From: Phytoseiulus persimilis
Lineage: Eukaryota > Arthropoda > Arachnida > Mesostigmata > Phytoseiidae
NCBI GenBank assembly: GCA_037576195.1
Contig: CM075101.1
Location: 9,114,001 to 9,178,000, forward strand
DNA: 64,000 bases
Direction: 5' to 3'
Under the pieces are notes generated by a model. That model searched no databases, had not been told where the DNA came from, and saw nothing but the letters and a program-made list of their open reading frames with translations. Shown here one piece after another: positions 49,249-62,700 of this stretch (its first letter is position 1; the number at the start of each line of letters is the position of its first letter). The translations under genes were made by a program, and so were the position numbers.

Positions 49249-52200
49249 CTATTGAGGCTCTCCTTCCAAAGGTAGATGTTTCTCTTCTTTCTGTTGAGGG
49301 GAAAGAGGTGAGCGATTCAGCTTCTCCGCTAGAGTCCCGGATTCCTGATCTTGTTTTGAGAGTACAGCGAGCGGGGAGTGTACGTCTTCGCATCGCTGCG
49401 GCTCTTCGCCTTGATCCGTTCGCTCCGGAGATAGTTCTTCCTTCCGATGATCTTCCTGTGGGGTAGTTATCGAGTCTTTCGGCTTTTCTTGCTCCTTCGG
49501 GGACGGCTGCTGCCCTTGATCGGTTGGTCGTTGTTTTTGCTCGTCTGGTATCGCTTTCTGATGGGGCTGTGTGCGGTTGAGAGTGCTGCTGTTGATGATG
49601 CTTGAGTTTTTGATGTCCTGGTCGTCGACGATTGCTGTCCGTTCACTGTCTTCACTGTCTGTTGTCGTCGTCGTTCTGCTGTCCTCCTCTGAGGACGATA
49701 CCTCGCTGGCCGTCTTACTACCACTGTCTTTGCCTCCGGAGTTCGCATCTGAGTCATCGTCCTCCTCGTCATCATCACTATCGTCTTCAACTTCGTCCTC
49801 GTCGCTGTCTTCGTCGCCTTCTTCGGCTTGCAGGATCCCATGATGGCGGATTCGTTTGCGCCGATTGCTGTCCTCCTCGTTCTCATCGTCTCTCGAAGCG
49901 CGCCGTCTTCTCCGCGACGGGGTCACTTCCTCCAGCTTCGGTTTCTCGTTCTCGGCCTCTTGGAGAAGCCGTTTCGCCGGGGGGTCTTCGTCCTCATCGT
50001 CGGCTTCGTCCTCGGCGCGGAACTGAACACCGTTGTTGTGCTGGGCGGAGGTGCTCTGCTGGGGTTGTTCGTCATCGCTGTCTTCGTCCGGATAGTCAAC
50101 GAGCTTCACTGCATTGAGTCCCTCTTGACGAGGTGCTCCGTCGTCCAGCGCCAGCCGTTGCTCAAGATCGCCAATGTTCGTCGACGTCGTTAACGTATCG
50201 TCATCGGCTTCGAACCACTTCTCCTCGTCTTCGTCTAGTTGACGTGGATCACGCTTGTAGCGAAGCTCAGCTGCACTCATCATCCCACCCACGTCATTCA
50301 CTGAAGGCATTCTCATGCGCGTCCGATCGCCCTGGTCGTTGAACTTCGTCCGCAGCGCTCTGAACGTCTGGACGTAACTGATGTCTTCGAGCTCGGACGC
50401 GAACTGCTCAACGGCGTGGACACCCAGAAGCGAGATGTCTTCGCTCCGAATGAACTCGAACAGCTCGATGATCGCCGAATCGAGCAGATTGTAACGTCCG
50501 CTATTGCGTTTCAGAGCGTCGACGACGGGCCGCAGCAGACAGTTCAACTTGATGTAACGGTTGTAGAGATCATCTTTGAGACCAATGATTCTTCGAACGA
50601 GCCTGTGAAAGAGCGATTGCATAATGAGAGTCATATTCGCATCGGAGACGCGAGATTCCGCCAACGGACCACTGTCCTCACGCATTCTCACCGTCAGAGC
50701 GGGATCGCGGGATCTCAACAGATGATGATCGCATGCAAGGGAGAGCCCCGCGGATCGAATGAAAAATATGAGGGAAATTCAAGAGCGCAAACTGTGCGGG
50801 CAGACTCGCTCGATTCTGGTTTTACCTGAGAGCACAGAGAGCCAAGTGGGGATTCCGGTACTTCATGAATTCTAGTACTTTCTTCAGAAGGTCCTTATTC
50901 ATGATGTAGTTCTTGATATGGTAGGTGTGATGTTCCACGCAGAAACTCAGGAACTCGATGATGTGCGCCAACAGTGACGCCTTGGGCGGCGTGGGCGGTA
51001 TTTTCTGATGCTCGAGGATTCGATCGGTCAAAACATGCATTGAGTTCTTGTAGAAACCGGCGAGGAAGGAGTTCGTGTTTTCCGTTGCCACAAACGTCTC
51101 GGGATCTAGGAGCATCCGGAGAATACCACTCAGCTGAACGGAAACACCGACGTCTGGTTCCGGGTCGGCCAAAATTTGTTTGAGAATGATTTCCATCAGG
51201 AGTCTTTCCGAACAGCTCTGGTATTGCTCCAGGCAATACTCGCGGACCTGATCAAAATGGAAATGACAAACTCGGGTCAGATGGAAGATAGGGAAGATTC
51301 TGTCCATTCGAGAGCGAGATTCCCAGCAAGAAAACTCACCGTGGCGGTTGAGAAGTCAACTAGATAAGAGAGGATGTCGATGGACGTGGACTTAATTACT
51401 GGATCGTTACTCTGTAGGGTACACTCAATCACTTGTAGGATCCCCAACGTAATTAGTGCTTTGAAAAACGGCTCTCGACTCTGCGGTTGTAACGTCTGTG
51501 AGAAATTGCAAAATTCCTTCAAGAAAAGCACGAGGTTCCTGAAGACAAAGAACGGCAAATCGTTTAGAACAGAAACTCTTCCACGGCCCGAACCACAGCT
51601 TCCGCGACAGACGCGGGATCGAAAGTGTTCAACAGTTGTACTTGCCGTTTCTGTTCGACGGAGGTATCCTGCTTCAACTGCGTGAACAACTGGTCCAAGA
51701 AGTGACGATCGTCCTGCAGGATCGTCACAATGTCGGCTTTGTTGAAGAAAATGAAACTACTCAAACAGGATAGCATGTTCTCCTCGAAGATCGACGGCGT
51801 TGGGAGAACGACCTCTTGGATATACTGCACACGGTAGGTTTGGTGAATTTTAGAAGTCAGCTCAGGATCTGAGAACGGAATGACCTGGTGGAACCTGGCT
51901 GTAGCGTTCAGGTATTCTCGGTGTCGTATCCGAGGCTTGTTAGGCTCGTATTCGAGAACACCGACGACCTGCATTATGTTTTCTTCAGTGAACATCATAT
52001 CTAACAGAGCGTTTTTGTTCAGCAGGAAGATCGACTTGAAAACATTGTACAGCGTGTGAAGCGAGTCCAGATCCTCGAGATCTTCGACAACCGTGAAGAG
52101 GTCGAGAAGTTTGGTTATATAGTCCTCGGATTCGATTGCGCTTGCGACGCTGTCCCTCCGCATGGGGAACGGAAGACATTCTTGAAGAATTTTGTTGATT

Positions 52201-53215
52201 TCCGGTAAATGACTAATTTCACAAGCGGGCAACATGGTGCGCGACGTTGTATGGAGATTGACTTGGCCCTCATGGCCTTCGTCTTCGCTTTCAACAACCT
52301 CTTGCGTGATGTCGACCGAGGGGTCGCGACCTTGAATCTGCAATGTCATGCCACTCCTATTAGAGCGGCTCCTAATGCGGGCCTTATCGAGGAGCTGGCC
52401 GGAAACAGCATAAGGCGGAGCTCGGTTTGGAAGGACTTCGGGCAATCTCCGTTCACAAGATTACGACGGACTCTCGTTTCACTCACTTGACAGATAGTTT
52501 TCCAAATTTCATCGCAACCTGCCCGCTCCTGGAAGCTCAGAGCGAGATCATAGTGGTCACCCTCCGACCACACAATCAACGTCCCCTGCTGTCTCTGATA
52601 GACGGTTTCACGGTGAACCTTGGACTCCAACAAAAGGGAGGCTGCAACAGGATTTGGAATCATTATCATTTCTTATACCAGTCCCCCTAAACGTCAGAAT
52701 CCATCGGAAATCGACTCGGACGTCGATTGCAATGCTTCAGAACCGAAACATCGCCTCATCCTGAAGCTACTCTCCTGTATCATTAGATGCGGTCCCCCTC
52801 TGATCATCGCAGATCTATACTCACAATCCACCTCGGCACGAACAACAAGTGAAATTCCTCCTAGCGCCTCGACGTAAGGAGAGCTCACGTATCCCGTTCC
52901 TTTGTCATCCCATTGCCTTTCAGCATTAAGTAAGTACAGCTTCACTCTGCGTCGAACGGATTGTTCCTGGTTCGCAGTATTGGTGATGCTCGACGAAGAC
53001 TGCGCTGCGGAACCTGTCGCAGAACCCGACGCCGTCGTGCTGGCTGAAGAACTTGCCGGCGCAGCGGCCGCTGACGCTCCGCTGCTTTGAGCGTGCGGCG
53101 GACTCGATTGGGGACTGGTACTGCCCGAAGTAGTTTCCTCGTTGCTCGTACTTGCAGTCTGAGGTACAGATGTTGTGGCAGCTGCCCCGGCTTCTTGGTC
53201 TGCCCCGTCGGACAT
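49249..53215 (-). CDS. Protein phosphatase 4 regulatory subunit 3 (PP4R3/SMEK/falafel)
   Basis: Regulatory subunit that targets the PP4 catalytic complex; its N-terminal EVH1-like domain binds short motifs in partners. Six exons: 53215-52825, 52641-52487, 52337-51646, 51538-51340, 51247-50826, 50602-49249; 1,070 residues, phase-consistent. Residues 1-86 are a Ser/Ala/Thr-rich extension. The EVH1-like domain starts at about 87 ([38 protein letters not shown]). The SMK-1/armadillo region follows ([106 protein letters not shown]). The C-terminal third is disordered, with a KR-rich stretch ([22 protein letters not shown]), a long Asp/Glu run and a Lys/Gln/Pro/Glu-rich end. The exon 3 donor appears to be GC rather than GT. 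Human and fly proteins are about 830 and 980 residues, so this one is long at both ends. Confidence 0.95.
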
Positions 53216-56200
53216 CGTCCGGAATCCTGCAATCGTTTGGGCCTCGCCTGGCCGTCACTGAAGAGTAACAGAACGAACTTCAGATTCCAAGGTCCAAGAT
53301 GGAGAACAACTGGCATTCACCAATGTAACGACTTCCATTTCGTGTCCATCAGATGACAAACAATTGGGTTTGGCGGCGATAATTAGGCGTTTCAATTCTT
53401 CCGGAGCAAGTTAACACCTGCTTTCGGACTGTACTGTGCTCGGAAAACTGTGACCTTCGTTCTGAATCCCAGGCTGTTCTCGTTATTGTCTCTGTTCGAG
53501 CTTGTGAGCAGAAACGTTCACTTTCTCAACCCGGATATCCAAGCAAATCTTCACGACCGGGAATCGGACGAAACCAACGGGAGCAATGTCATCGATGTTA
53601 CAGCAGGCTTGCATTCCACGGCGTGGCTCTAGGAGATCGCCTTTCCAACTCCCGAATGGTAGGTTCGCGGGAGGAAGGAATCCGGCGGATATGTGTAACA
53701 CGGTGGAGATTTGATCAGCTGTGGGCAGAATCAGAGGAGAGTGGAATTCGTATCACTTTGGAGATCACGGCGACTCAGAGCTGGTGTAGTTCCGTCCCCC
53801 GTAGTACCGCCGTTCCCGGATGCCCAACTGAGGGAGCTACAGAAACACCATGAAGTGAGCTCGGCGCTCCTCCGTTATCCGGGATGGAATCGTGGATGGC
53901 ATCACGTGCCGGTCGGGGACCATCGCGGCAACTATCCCTAGATGCCGGCTCATCCGGCTCCCCACAGACTTCACTGACTTGTGGGATGAAGAATTGTTTC
54001 GAAGAAGTGTTCATTGACGTGACTTCGCAGATCGTTATTGAACAGCGGCGGAGGTCAATACTCCTTCTCGGAGCATCTGCTCGAAACTCCGAGATTCGTA
54101 CATTGCGCAACAGGCAACTGATATCGATATCGCGGTGCGGGAGGGGACGCGGAAGTTTTTTCCCACCCCTCGTTAGGGATGATTTCAGGGGCGAGCCGAC
54201 AGGAATCGCCATCTGATCAATGAGAGATTCAATAGAGAGAGCCGATCGGACATCCTTTCCGATGATTCATTACAAAATCTTGAGAGGGGAGAACAGAACG
54301 AATACATCAACCTTAGCACGATCTCTAGGGACAAGACCAGAGTAATGGTTCTAGCCACTCGGCGTTCGTCGAAGCGAATCGAACAAAAACCCACCGAAAT
54401 GGGAGCTGATCGAAGAAATTCTGGTCGAACGCACAAACCGTGTCTGGCGCATTCGCATACCTCGGCGACCGGGACCCGGCCAAGAGTGATAGATTGTTGT
54501 CGATTCGGTAAGGCGAAGGACAGCAGAATGAGTGTCAGTGCCACAATCGGCAAAACGGCAATTTCGGAGCCGAACTCTACTGCGAACAGCCTCCTTGAAC
54601 TCTGAAGCCCCACAACGGGAGCTGAATCATTATCAAGGAAGAGACATTTGGCGAGTAAATAGAACGTCTGTTAGCATTGCGGCAGCCGCCCAGAGAGGCT
54701 CCTCTCTCCCTTTTCGCCTAATATCGAAGGAAATTACCAAAAGAGCACATGGTACACATTGAGTACGCTTCAGGGCCCGCTATCAACTTTGTGGAAAAAG
54801 AGAGAGAGAAATAGAAATCTCCTCAAAACAAGGATTCCACTGACATACGAGCGCGTCGCTTCGGACTGACGATTCTTCTCAGTTTTCTCCGAAGAAACAT
54901 GGCGGATATTCACATAGCAAGCGCCGAAACTGATTTCGCATGTTCGACGAGAGCTCATCGTTAAGTTCGGCTCGCCGCGCTCTGTGTCATAATGCTTCTG
55001 CAGCCGCCACGCAGCACTGATGGAGAATCGGACAATTGTTTTGACCCCTCGACCCTTTTCGAAGTGGATCTCGCAACCGAAAGCTGATAGCACTACAAAC
55101 CTTGCTCTAATGGGGTTTGATGGTGTCACCGAGCGCTGTCAAGCCTCGTACGTCATCCTAGCGACTACGCTCGACACTTCACTGATAATATATCCAGCGA
55201 CGATCGCTTTTCACGAAGTTTTCCAACTTTTTACACGGTTAGGCCTCACGCACTGACAGTGGCCTAAAACATATTTACAAACAAAACGATATACTCGCTG
55301 GACCAACAGAGCGGACCGGCTTTCCTTCAAGTCAGCGGTGCCACACATCCAGAAGACACCACAGCCGTACCACGAGAGGAACTGCCTCGTCTGCCAAAGG
55401 ATATATGAGTCCGTTTTTAGGGATTTCTTGGATGGAATTATTCAGTTGATTCGATGCACTAGATTGGAGATATCAGCGCACACCCCGTGGAGCGGAAACA
55501 GATGATGTTACATTCACGAGTGGTACAGCGTGTGGCACAAACGAGTTCACATCAATTCCAGGCCGGCCATTACTGGCTGGAGATAGAGCCCCAGTGACAG
55601 ACGATGGGAAATTAGGATATTCCGCGATGCTCGAGTCAAACAGATTCAGAAAGCATTCATGAGGAATGATCGCAGTGTGCGATGCGCAGGAACAACCCGC
55701 TGCCGAGGAGCGGGAGCAGAGGATTGATAGCAATAGTGGCGACGATAAAGTAGCGACGATAGTGAAGAAGATGATCTCTGCTGACACACGCGTCCACCTT
55801 GAGGCCACTCTTTCCGTCACAAACTTCATCGAATGGGTGTCAAAAAAGTCCACTCTCTCAAGTTCATGCCACTGGAGCTTTCCTTCCAGACTTCTAGCTT
55901 CCTTAATCCCTCGAATCTCGATTCCCAGAGTAGTTGGGCCATGTAAAGGCGTCGCACTCCCAGCGGCGGTTGCCTCGAGTCTTCTCCGAACTTTCTACGA
56001 GACCTCAATAGAGATCCAAAGGGGCAACAGCGCGGCAGTTCGCGGGTCTCTTCCGACCGGGCCGGACCTACCTGGCATCGGTTAGCGGGTCCTCAATTTT
56101 AAGCTTCACACACTGACTGCTAATTATGATGAATAAAATATTCATAGAATTTCAGAACTCTTCTACGAGATATAAATAAAGCATGAACACCGACCACAAT

Positions 56201-57170
56201 GAAACTCCAGTCTCCGGCGAAAAGGTCGTTAACTCCCTCTCCATGGACTCGAAGCACATGAGGCGCGGAGAGGGATCCAAAAGACTCATCTGACGTGAGA
56301 ATATGTGGGGCTCGTCATGTCTGCTCCCAGGTTGGATTTTCAGGGCCCAGATCGTCGACGAGCATCAATGGTACTCCCGTTGTGAAATTACTGGATCGTC
56401 ATTCGGGAAGGTCGCTTGTGTCTTCCGCCTCAGCTCGCATCGATACACCGTTCTTCTGTCCACACGCATGATCGACCTTCGGTCAACACTGTGCTAAGCC
56501 GGCCTCACAGATTCGAGAAAGCTGAGACGGAATAACGTTATGTGACGCCAAGTTTACTTCAAGGTCGCTGCTCGTCTCGCTTTCATCAGCTTCAACAGCT
56601 CTCCTACAAATTCTGCTTCCCTGGGGAGATAGCTTGGCCCCTCGTGCTCCATCGAGTTCCGATAGTGAGGGTGACTTTGCCATGACCGACTCCAGAGTGG
56701 GCCGGTGATTGGCCGATGCGAGGAAGAAACAGCGTGCTTTCTTCATATTTCCGGAGAAGGTTAGAAAACTGTTAGACCCGCTTGGCACATAGAGCCCGGT
56801 CAGATCCATGGAGCGTTGAGATAATGCAAGACTCGATGATTCCATCTCTTGCATCAATCCCTATATGAAACCCTGAGTCCAATGACCGCGGCGCTGTCGC
56901 GAGCCTGTGTTCCGCCATTCCGTACATGGGGTCCACATTTCTTCCGACCCATGCGAGTGAGGAATAAACGCATACGATCGTTTCGAATAGTGCGGAATGG
57001 GTCTCCTCTTCCTGCATGTATGGCCTGTACTGTGATACTGTTGCCCCTGCTATGGGGTTCCGCTCGCTACGCTAGAGATTTCGATTCTGGCCGTGTGCGT
57101 ACGCAACAAATTGAGAAATCGTCAAGGATCGCGCATCGTCCATACACAAAAAGGTCTCGATTAGTCTTCG
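53216..57170. other. No assignable gene; upstream flank of PP4R3
   Basis: The PP4R3 promoter should lie at the left edge. A minus frame starting 54,613 opens with a membrane-like segment (VLPIVALTLILLSFALP) and meets a GTATGC donor at about 54,465, suggesting a possible first exon of a membrane or secreted protein, but no second exon was found. Frames on both strands at 55.5-56.1 kb are similar in quality and unassigned. Confidence 0.35.
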
Positions 57171-57179
57171 GAGTTCCAT

Positions 57180-57620
57180 ATGAAAAAGGAAGATTTCATG
57201 TCTGGAGACTGCGATTTGTAACTGCATTTCCCGGCACAATGGTTTTGCTTCGCACACCTACAGCAGGGATTCTTGTATCCGTTGGTGCGTGGTTTTGGCG
57301 CGCCTCCCCCCTTTTTTTTTTCAGAGCAACTCAGAAATGCTCAAAATCTACCATTATTTCCGGGAAAGTGTACTCCTCGTCTTCTTTGTCCACGAGTCTC
57401 ACAGCTCTCGCACATACACAGCTGTATTCGAGAATCATGAGGAACAGCATTGTCGAGGGTTATGTCACCCAATTCTGCTTCTTCTGCAGTTTCGTTAATG
57501 ACACCCCTTTTATCCATAGCCGGATCGATCAGTGCGGAGAAATTTCATGCGCCCTCTCCTGCGTTCTTCGACTTGGAGGTAAACTTTGGCATTCCAGAGT
57601 TGACGTTGTACAGGCTGGTA
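57180..57620 (-). mobile_element. LTR retroelement fragment with Gag-type zinc knuckle
   Basis: On the minus strand near 57,260-57,215 a CCHC zinc knuckle is readable, with spacing C-x2-C-x4-H-x4-C (CCRCAKQNHCAGKCSY), preceded by a basic stretch. This spacing is typical of nucleocapsid/Gag proteins, and the K/N/P-rich surroundings resemble Gypsy-type elements, though the class is not certain. The fragment is broken and lacks recognised pol domains or terminal repeats in its neighbourhood. It is probably old. The 261-codon plus-strand frame over the same bases is treated as antisense chance. Confidence 0.5.
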
Positions 57621-58639
57621 TGACCCCGGCTTAATTATTGCTGTTTCGGAAGGGCTTGGTGACAGACACGTTCACACTCCTTTGAACTGTTTCCTTCGTG
57701 GGATCCACGAAACTTTCTTGGAAGTCTCGTTAAGTGTGTTTTCGTTTCTCGTTAGGCACTGAGCGCGCGTTCACGGCTTCTTCGCCGTCACTGTAATGGA
57801 GTACGCCGCTTTTCTCTGGGGGTCTAGCCTAGACGAATGTCTTCATGCGGGCGGCTTCGCTGGATGATGTTCGGAATTTCACGCTACTTCGCAGGTGCCT
57901 CCAAGGCACATAACTGCCTGCCGACCAACTAGCGGGCAGGATGGAACCTGAACCCGTCCGTCGTGCAAGAAGCTGAGCGGTCTGCGTCAACTTCTCTATC
58001 TAGTTTTTTGCCGGGACCGCCGTGAAATTTTCCTGGAATATCAGAATGAACGAACTTCAGAATCACCGCGTAGGACTCCGCGCGGGTTTCCTCTCTAGTC
58101 ATGAGTCACGTTTCTTTCCAATTCTGGGTCCGAATCGCCGAACCTCATCCGGGGGTTAGACCTCAAGGCTAATGAACGTTTGAGGAGGGGGGGGGTAGGG
58201 TTATTGTGAAGCCTAATGTGTCCTCCCGAGTGACTCCCTCTGCATCATGACATTCGGTCGTCTTGATCTGAGGTGGATGAGTTGCGATGACAGACGAAGA
58301 AAGGCGAGACTACCTCGTGTTCTTTCCTGGATTGAGCCTTCATGATATCATTTCATTGTGCAGACATCATTTCACGATCCTCGACGTTGGTGAGTAGGGG
58401 TTCAGACGGGTATCAGTTTACATGAAAATCCTCTGCAACTCACAAGACTGTTTGTTCGAGAGAATTCTTCACGAAAGAGAACGAGGTGCGTGAAGCTCCC
58501 AGAGCTCTCTGATCTGTTTCCATAGGGATCCCGGTTCCATTATCAGAATGTGATAGAAGGCGTAGCCGATATCGCTCCATAACGTTCGAATTAAGTTCCC
58601 GATTCTTCACCGTCTTCCTCGGCCATACTTCATATTGTC

Positions 58640-59770
58640 CACCGGATCTTGTCCGATCTTACCCAGGGAGCCAAGGCGCTCCCATGTAAATTGGTGGTCC
58701 GAGTGGAAGGAACTCAGAATGGGGAGATTGGAAGGTATGAAGCCAGACGCTCCATTCTCAGCGTAGCAACGAACGAAGGGTCACATATTGGAGGATTCGA
58801 TGTGACCATCGCGTTCCTGTACGGCGAGCTGGAGAGGGACTTCTATATCTATCTGGAAAGTCTGAGGGCTTCGAGTTTCCGGACGGGAGAGTGTGCAAGC
58901 TGAAGCGCAGCTTATACGGATGGAAACAAGCTCCGAGAAGCTGGAACTGTTCGTGACGTACATCGAGAGGTCGGGTCTTGTGTGGAGTGAGGGTATTCGG
59001 TGTTTGTTCATGCGAGAAACGGAGGATGAGAAACTACTTCTCGCAGTGTATGTTCATGATGGCCTATTGGCAGCGACGGAGGAACGGACAATAAAGGTGA
59101 GTCTTGAGGGTCTGAGACTCCAGTTCAAGATCACGTCGAGAATGTGACATATTCCCGGGGACCTGAGATAGATACACAATGGGACTCCATCAAGATCGGT
59201 CAAGGGCTGTAAACCAGGAAGAAATCAGAAAAATAATCTCCCTGGGTGCAGAGTCTGCACGCCTATGATACGACCTCCTGGACCAGGGGAAGGGAACGAT
59301 GAGGGAGAGTCGTCTGATGGTTGCCAGGGAATTTGGACAGGCAGTCGGTGCTTTGATGTATCTCCTGTTAGGTTCTCGGCAAGATCTTGCTCAGAGTATC
59401 GGAGTTCCATAACCCTTCCAAGGACGATGTCGTGCAGCTGAAGCGAGGTCTACAGTACTTGATCGGGACGACCGACTTCGGGACCACCTACAATGGACCT
59501 GGAGTGCCGGCTGCCCTACTAGAAGCGGATAAAAAATTCAGATTATGGTGGCTGTTTGAAACAGCCTGTTTCCGAACAGGACGATTCGCCTCGGGTGTTG
59601 TGGTGAAGTAAGCTGGCGAAGCTTTAGCATGGATGAGCCAAAGACAAACCTCGGTAGCCACATTCAACACAGAAGCTGAACATTTTGCCCTTCGACATTC
59701 CTTCATCAGGGGATAAGTTGGGGACAGAGATCAAGGGGTGCAGCAGATTTCTACACAAAATCAAATTGCT
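58640..59770 (+). mobile_element. Ty1/Copia retrotransposon fossil (reverse transcriptase and RNase H parts)
   Basis: Plus-strand fragments match Copia Pol in order. The reverse transcriptase part has FDVTIAFLYGELERDFYIYL near 58,800 and KRSLYGWKQAPRSWN near 58,900, followed by VYVHDGLLAAT. Towards 59.4-59.7 kb come the linker YLIGTTDFGTTY and the RNase H-end motif SQRQTSVATFNTEAEHFAL. Gag, protease and integrase parts and the LTRs were not identified. The element is broken, with several breaks, and is best read as an old truncated copy. Adjacent sequence up to about 60.0 kb may belong to it. Confidence 0.8.
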
Positions 59771-62700
59771 CATATCCTCACCAGACCCCTGCTGAGGATC
59801 GGGCACGGTCGTCTTCGTAAGCTGCTTGGGTGAACCCCTGACTTCAGCGTTAATAGGTTTACTCCAGAGCAGGGGAAAATGTTGATGTTGGTGTTCCGTG
59901 TGTAACGAAGTTATCACCCGTTTCCCATTGAAGGCAGCTTCGGAAGTCGACATTAACGAAGCGCAGGTGGCCTTGCTCTCCTTCACAGACTAGTTATGAC
60001 AGGACTGTCTCTTTTGAGAAACCAGCTGATGAACACCTGTTGGAGCTTGGCCACTATGGAACATTCTGTAGATGTCGACTGTCGGCTAGAGGCGAGAAAA
60101 CTCTCAAAGCGGGCGAGAGAGATAAGGGGTCCGACTTGCCGGGGATTCGCTCGCGTCTTCCGTCAGAAAGATGCATCCATCCCCTCAGTCCGAGGCGACA
60201 TAATTCTTCATGGAATACATTTACGAAATACAGACGGTTTCGTTGGATTCTGAATGAGACCGTAGATATTGCCGGCAACGCGGAGATCCTCCGGATTTTC
60301 CGAATCCGGATCTGCGGATCGGATCCACTGAGAGGCCTGGCAGCAATCTCGCTGCGGCCTGAGCTTTCGGCAGCCACCCATATATCTACATCCTGTCGAC
60401 GTCGAGGACGCCGACAAGGATGCTGAGCACCTCTTCGAAGCATCAAAGTTTCGGTTCGCCATCACTACTCGTATCTGAAAGTACTTTTGGAAGGACTCAA
60501 TGAAAAGTCTCTCATTCATCCCAACTCTACTACAATGAACCAGGAACCAGCCGGAAACTTTGCTGTCCAGGGGTGGGGCTGGAGCTGAAGCGCCCAACCA
60601 CCTCATGGTCACCCGACCACGTCAAGGTTCTCCCACAAGTAGAACAACGAGGATGAATATCAACTGTTCGCGTGAAGGGGAGGACGAGTTCCCGGAGCCC
60701 GCTGGAGAGCCAGGAATGCCTTAGTAGTGAAGCTCGGAGTTCCTCGCGAGCTTCGATTGAAGTTCTTGTTTTTCATCACATGGGGATCGACCTCGGCTTT
60801 TTACTACACTGCCAACGCAGCAAACTCCAGCGGGGCGCTTCGAGGGATCGAGTCTAGATCAATCCTGGTCTGCTCGAATGGACACCAGTCAGTTCTCCTC
60901 AAAGTTCGAGCTCGCTGGTAACACGGAAGATATTGTTCTGGCTGAAGCTCCGGCAAGACCTATCATGATACCCGAAGAGGCGCTTCTGAGATATGGCGAG
61001 GCCAGAACGGGCACTCTAGCTCGGAAACTTACAAGCTCCATTGTTGCACCGTCGGTTCGATTTGATGAATGAGCGAAGCACAACTGAATGTTTCAGTTGA
61101 TGAAGAACAGGTGACGGAAAGCTTCTCCCCCTGCTTTCTTGGTTCTGCTGCACTCGGCACATTTTCCTGATCCAAGTTCGTTTGCTTACGCTCTTAGTGT
61201 GTACTCAGCTCGATTTCTCGCTCGGTTTTGATTACTGATAGCGCACAGTGCCGGTTCTCGAATACAGCGGAAAACATCACCTGTGGCCAAGCTGTCTTAT
61301 CAGTGAGCTGCGGACACGAGTCCGGCATGGCTGGCCAAAGATAACACAAGGTTGGGCTCCCGTGCAACGCTATGGAGCGGGAGAAAAATTGCGGGCCCGA
61401 CCGAAAGGCCCTTCGCCATTACTACAGTTTAGCTTCAGGAGAGGAAAGATCCCACCCTGCACCGAGGAACTCCATCGTTGAGGTCTATCCAACGAGTGCA
61501 GCATCCTTCTCACGACCCACACGATTCACGCGTACTCCATCGCCAAGTTCAAGGTCAGAGATGTTATCGCTGCCGACAAGCTGAATCAAAAGAGACTAGC
61601 CCTCTATACAGCTGTTCCGTTTCCTACTCGATATGGTCCTACACTGGACGCGGTCTGATAGGACCCTTCGAGCTCTAGGGATGTGTAAGATATGTAAGAA
61701 CTCCTTCCGAACGCTCCTTTCATGGTTTGAAAGCGCACCAGAGACTTTTCGAGACATTTCAAGCGTCCCTGCCCCTCCCCTCTGAACTAGGTGAGTTTGG
61801 ATGTGTCAGAACACCACTCCGAGCGTAGACCAAAGGAAATTTATTGAATGGGTTTCATCGCGTCGCTCAGAACTCGAATCAGTCATACATAATGAGACAT
61901 CGATGCCCATTCCTCATCGTCGTGAGACAGAGTTCATTATCAGTCCATCGTTCGGGCGAACGAACCTGCGGCCCAACTTGGACTCCACAAGATGTACTTC
62001 GTTCTAGCTCTTTTCGAGGGGGCGCAGAATATTTTTCTCGCAGAAAACTCCATCGTGAACAGGAAGTTCTCGCAGACTTCGATCTTTTATCATAGGGAAT
62101 ACCGATGCGGTTTGTTCCGGGAGGTCCAGCGGAGCTCCAAGGATTGCAATGTTTATCGGATTTATTCGAGGTCGATTGTTGGGAGCCTTGAAAGGAAACT
62201 CCCTGGGACACCGAGATCGAGAAGCGTCTTGGAGGTTCCCGAAAACATGGTCTTACGTTTTTCGTTAAGATTCCCATGTTCTCAACGCATCTCATGCCTG
62301 ATCTCTGTTCTAACCATTTGCAGCGGTTTCGACAGCCTTAGTGTTCGCTCGAGGTTCAGAACAGCGAAACGGGCCGACACGAAGGTCAGACAACGAGATT
62401 GTGAACGAGATTAACCAAGCTCAGAAATTTCACAAATGGGCGCCAAGAATAACTTGAGCGGCATTGTGCGACCTTTCGAGCACACGGACTCGCCGGTTTA
62501 GGTTGATCATACTTCAGACGCAGCTCTGGGAGAGCGGGTGTTCCGCTGGATCGATCTATTCCGGGCTCGTATTTCACGTTAGCCGGTCGATCGTCACTTG
62601 CATTCTGTTTCAGCTGATGTGCTTCTGGGGCGCTCTGCTCCGGGAAAATTTGGTTGGGATCAAGTCCGCTACAGGCATGTCGGGTGGAGAGCTCCCCTGA

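Noticed and set aside
49571-50193. Plus-strand Ser/Leu/Val-rich and Arg/His-rich frames
   Set aside because: They are antisense shadows of the Asp/Glu-rich C-terminal tail of PP4R3.
54185-54613. Minus-strand 142-codon frame with hydrophobic segments
   Set aside because: Only the first part up to a donor-like GTATGC looks real; without a second exon it is noted as intergenic content and not called as a gene.
56849-57634. 261-codon plus-strand open frame, the longest unassigned ORF in the area
   Set aside because: It shows no domain, has an unusual F/R/S-rich composition and lies antisense to the minus-strand zinc-knuckle fragment, which has a specific motif. One such chance frame is not surprising in 128 kb of strand.
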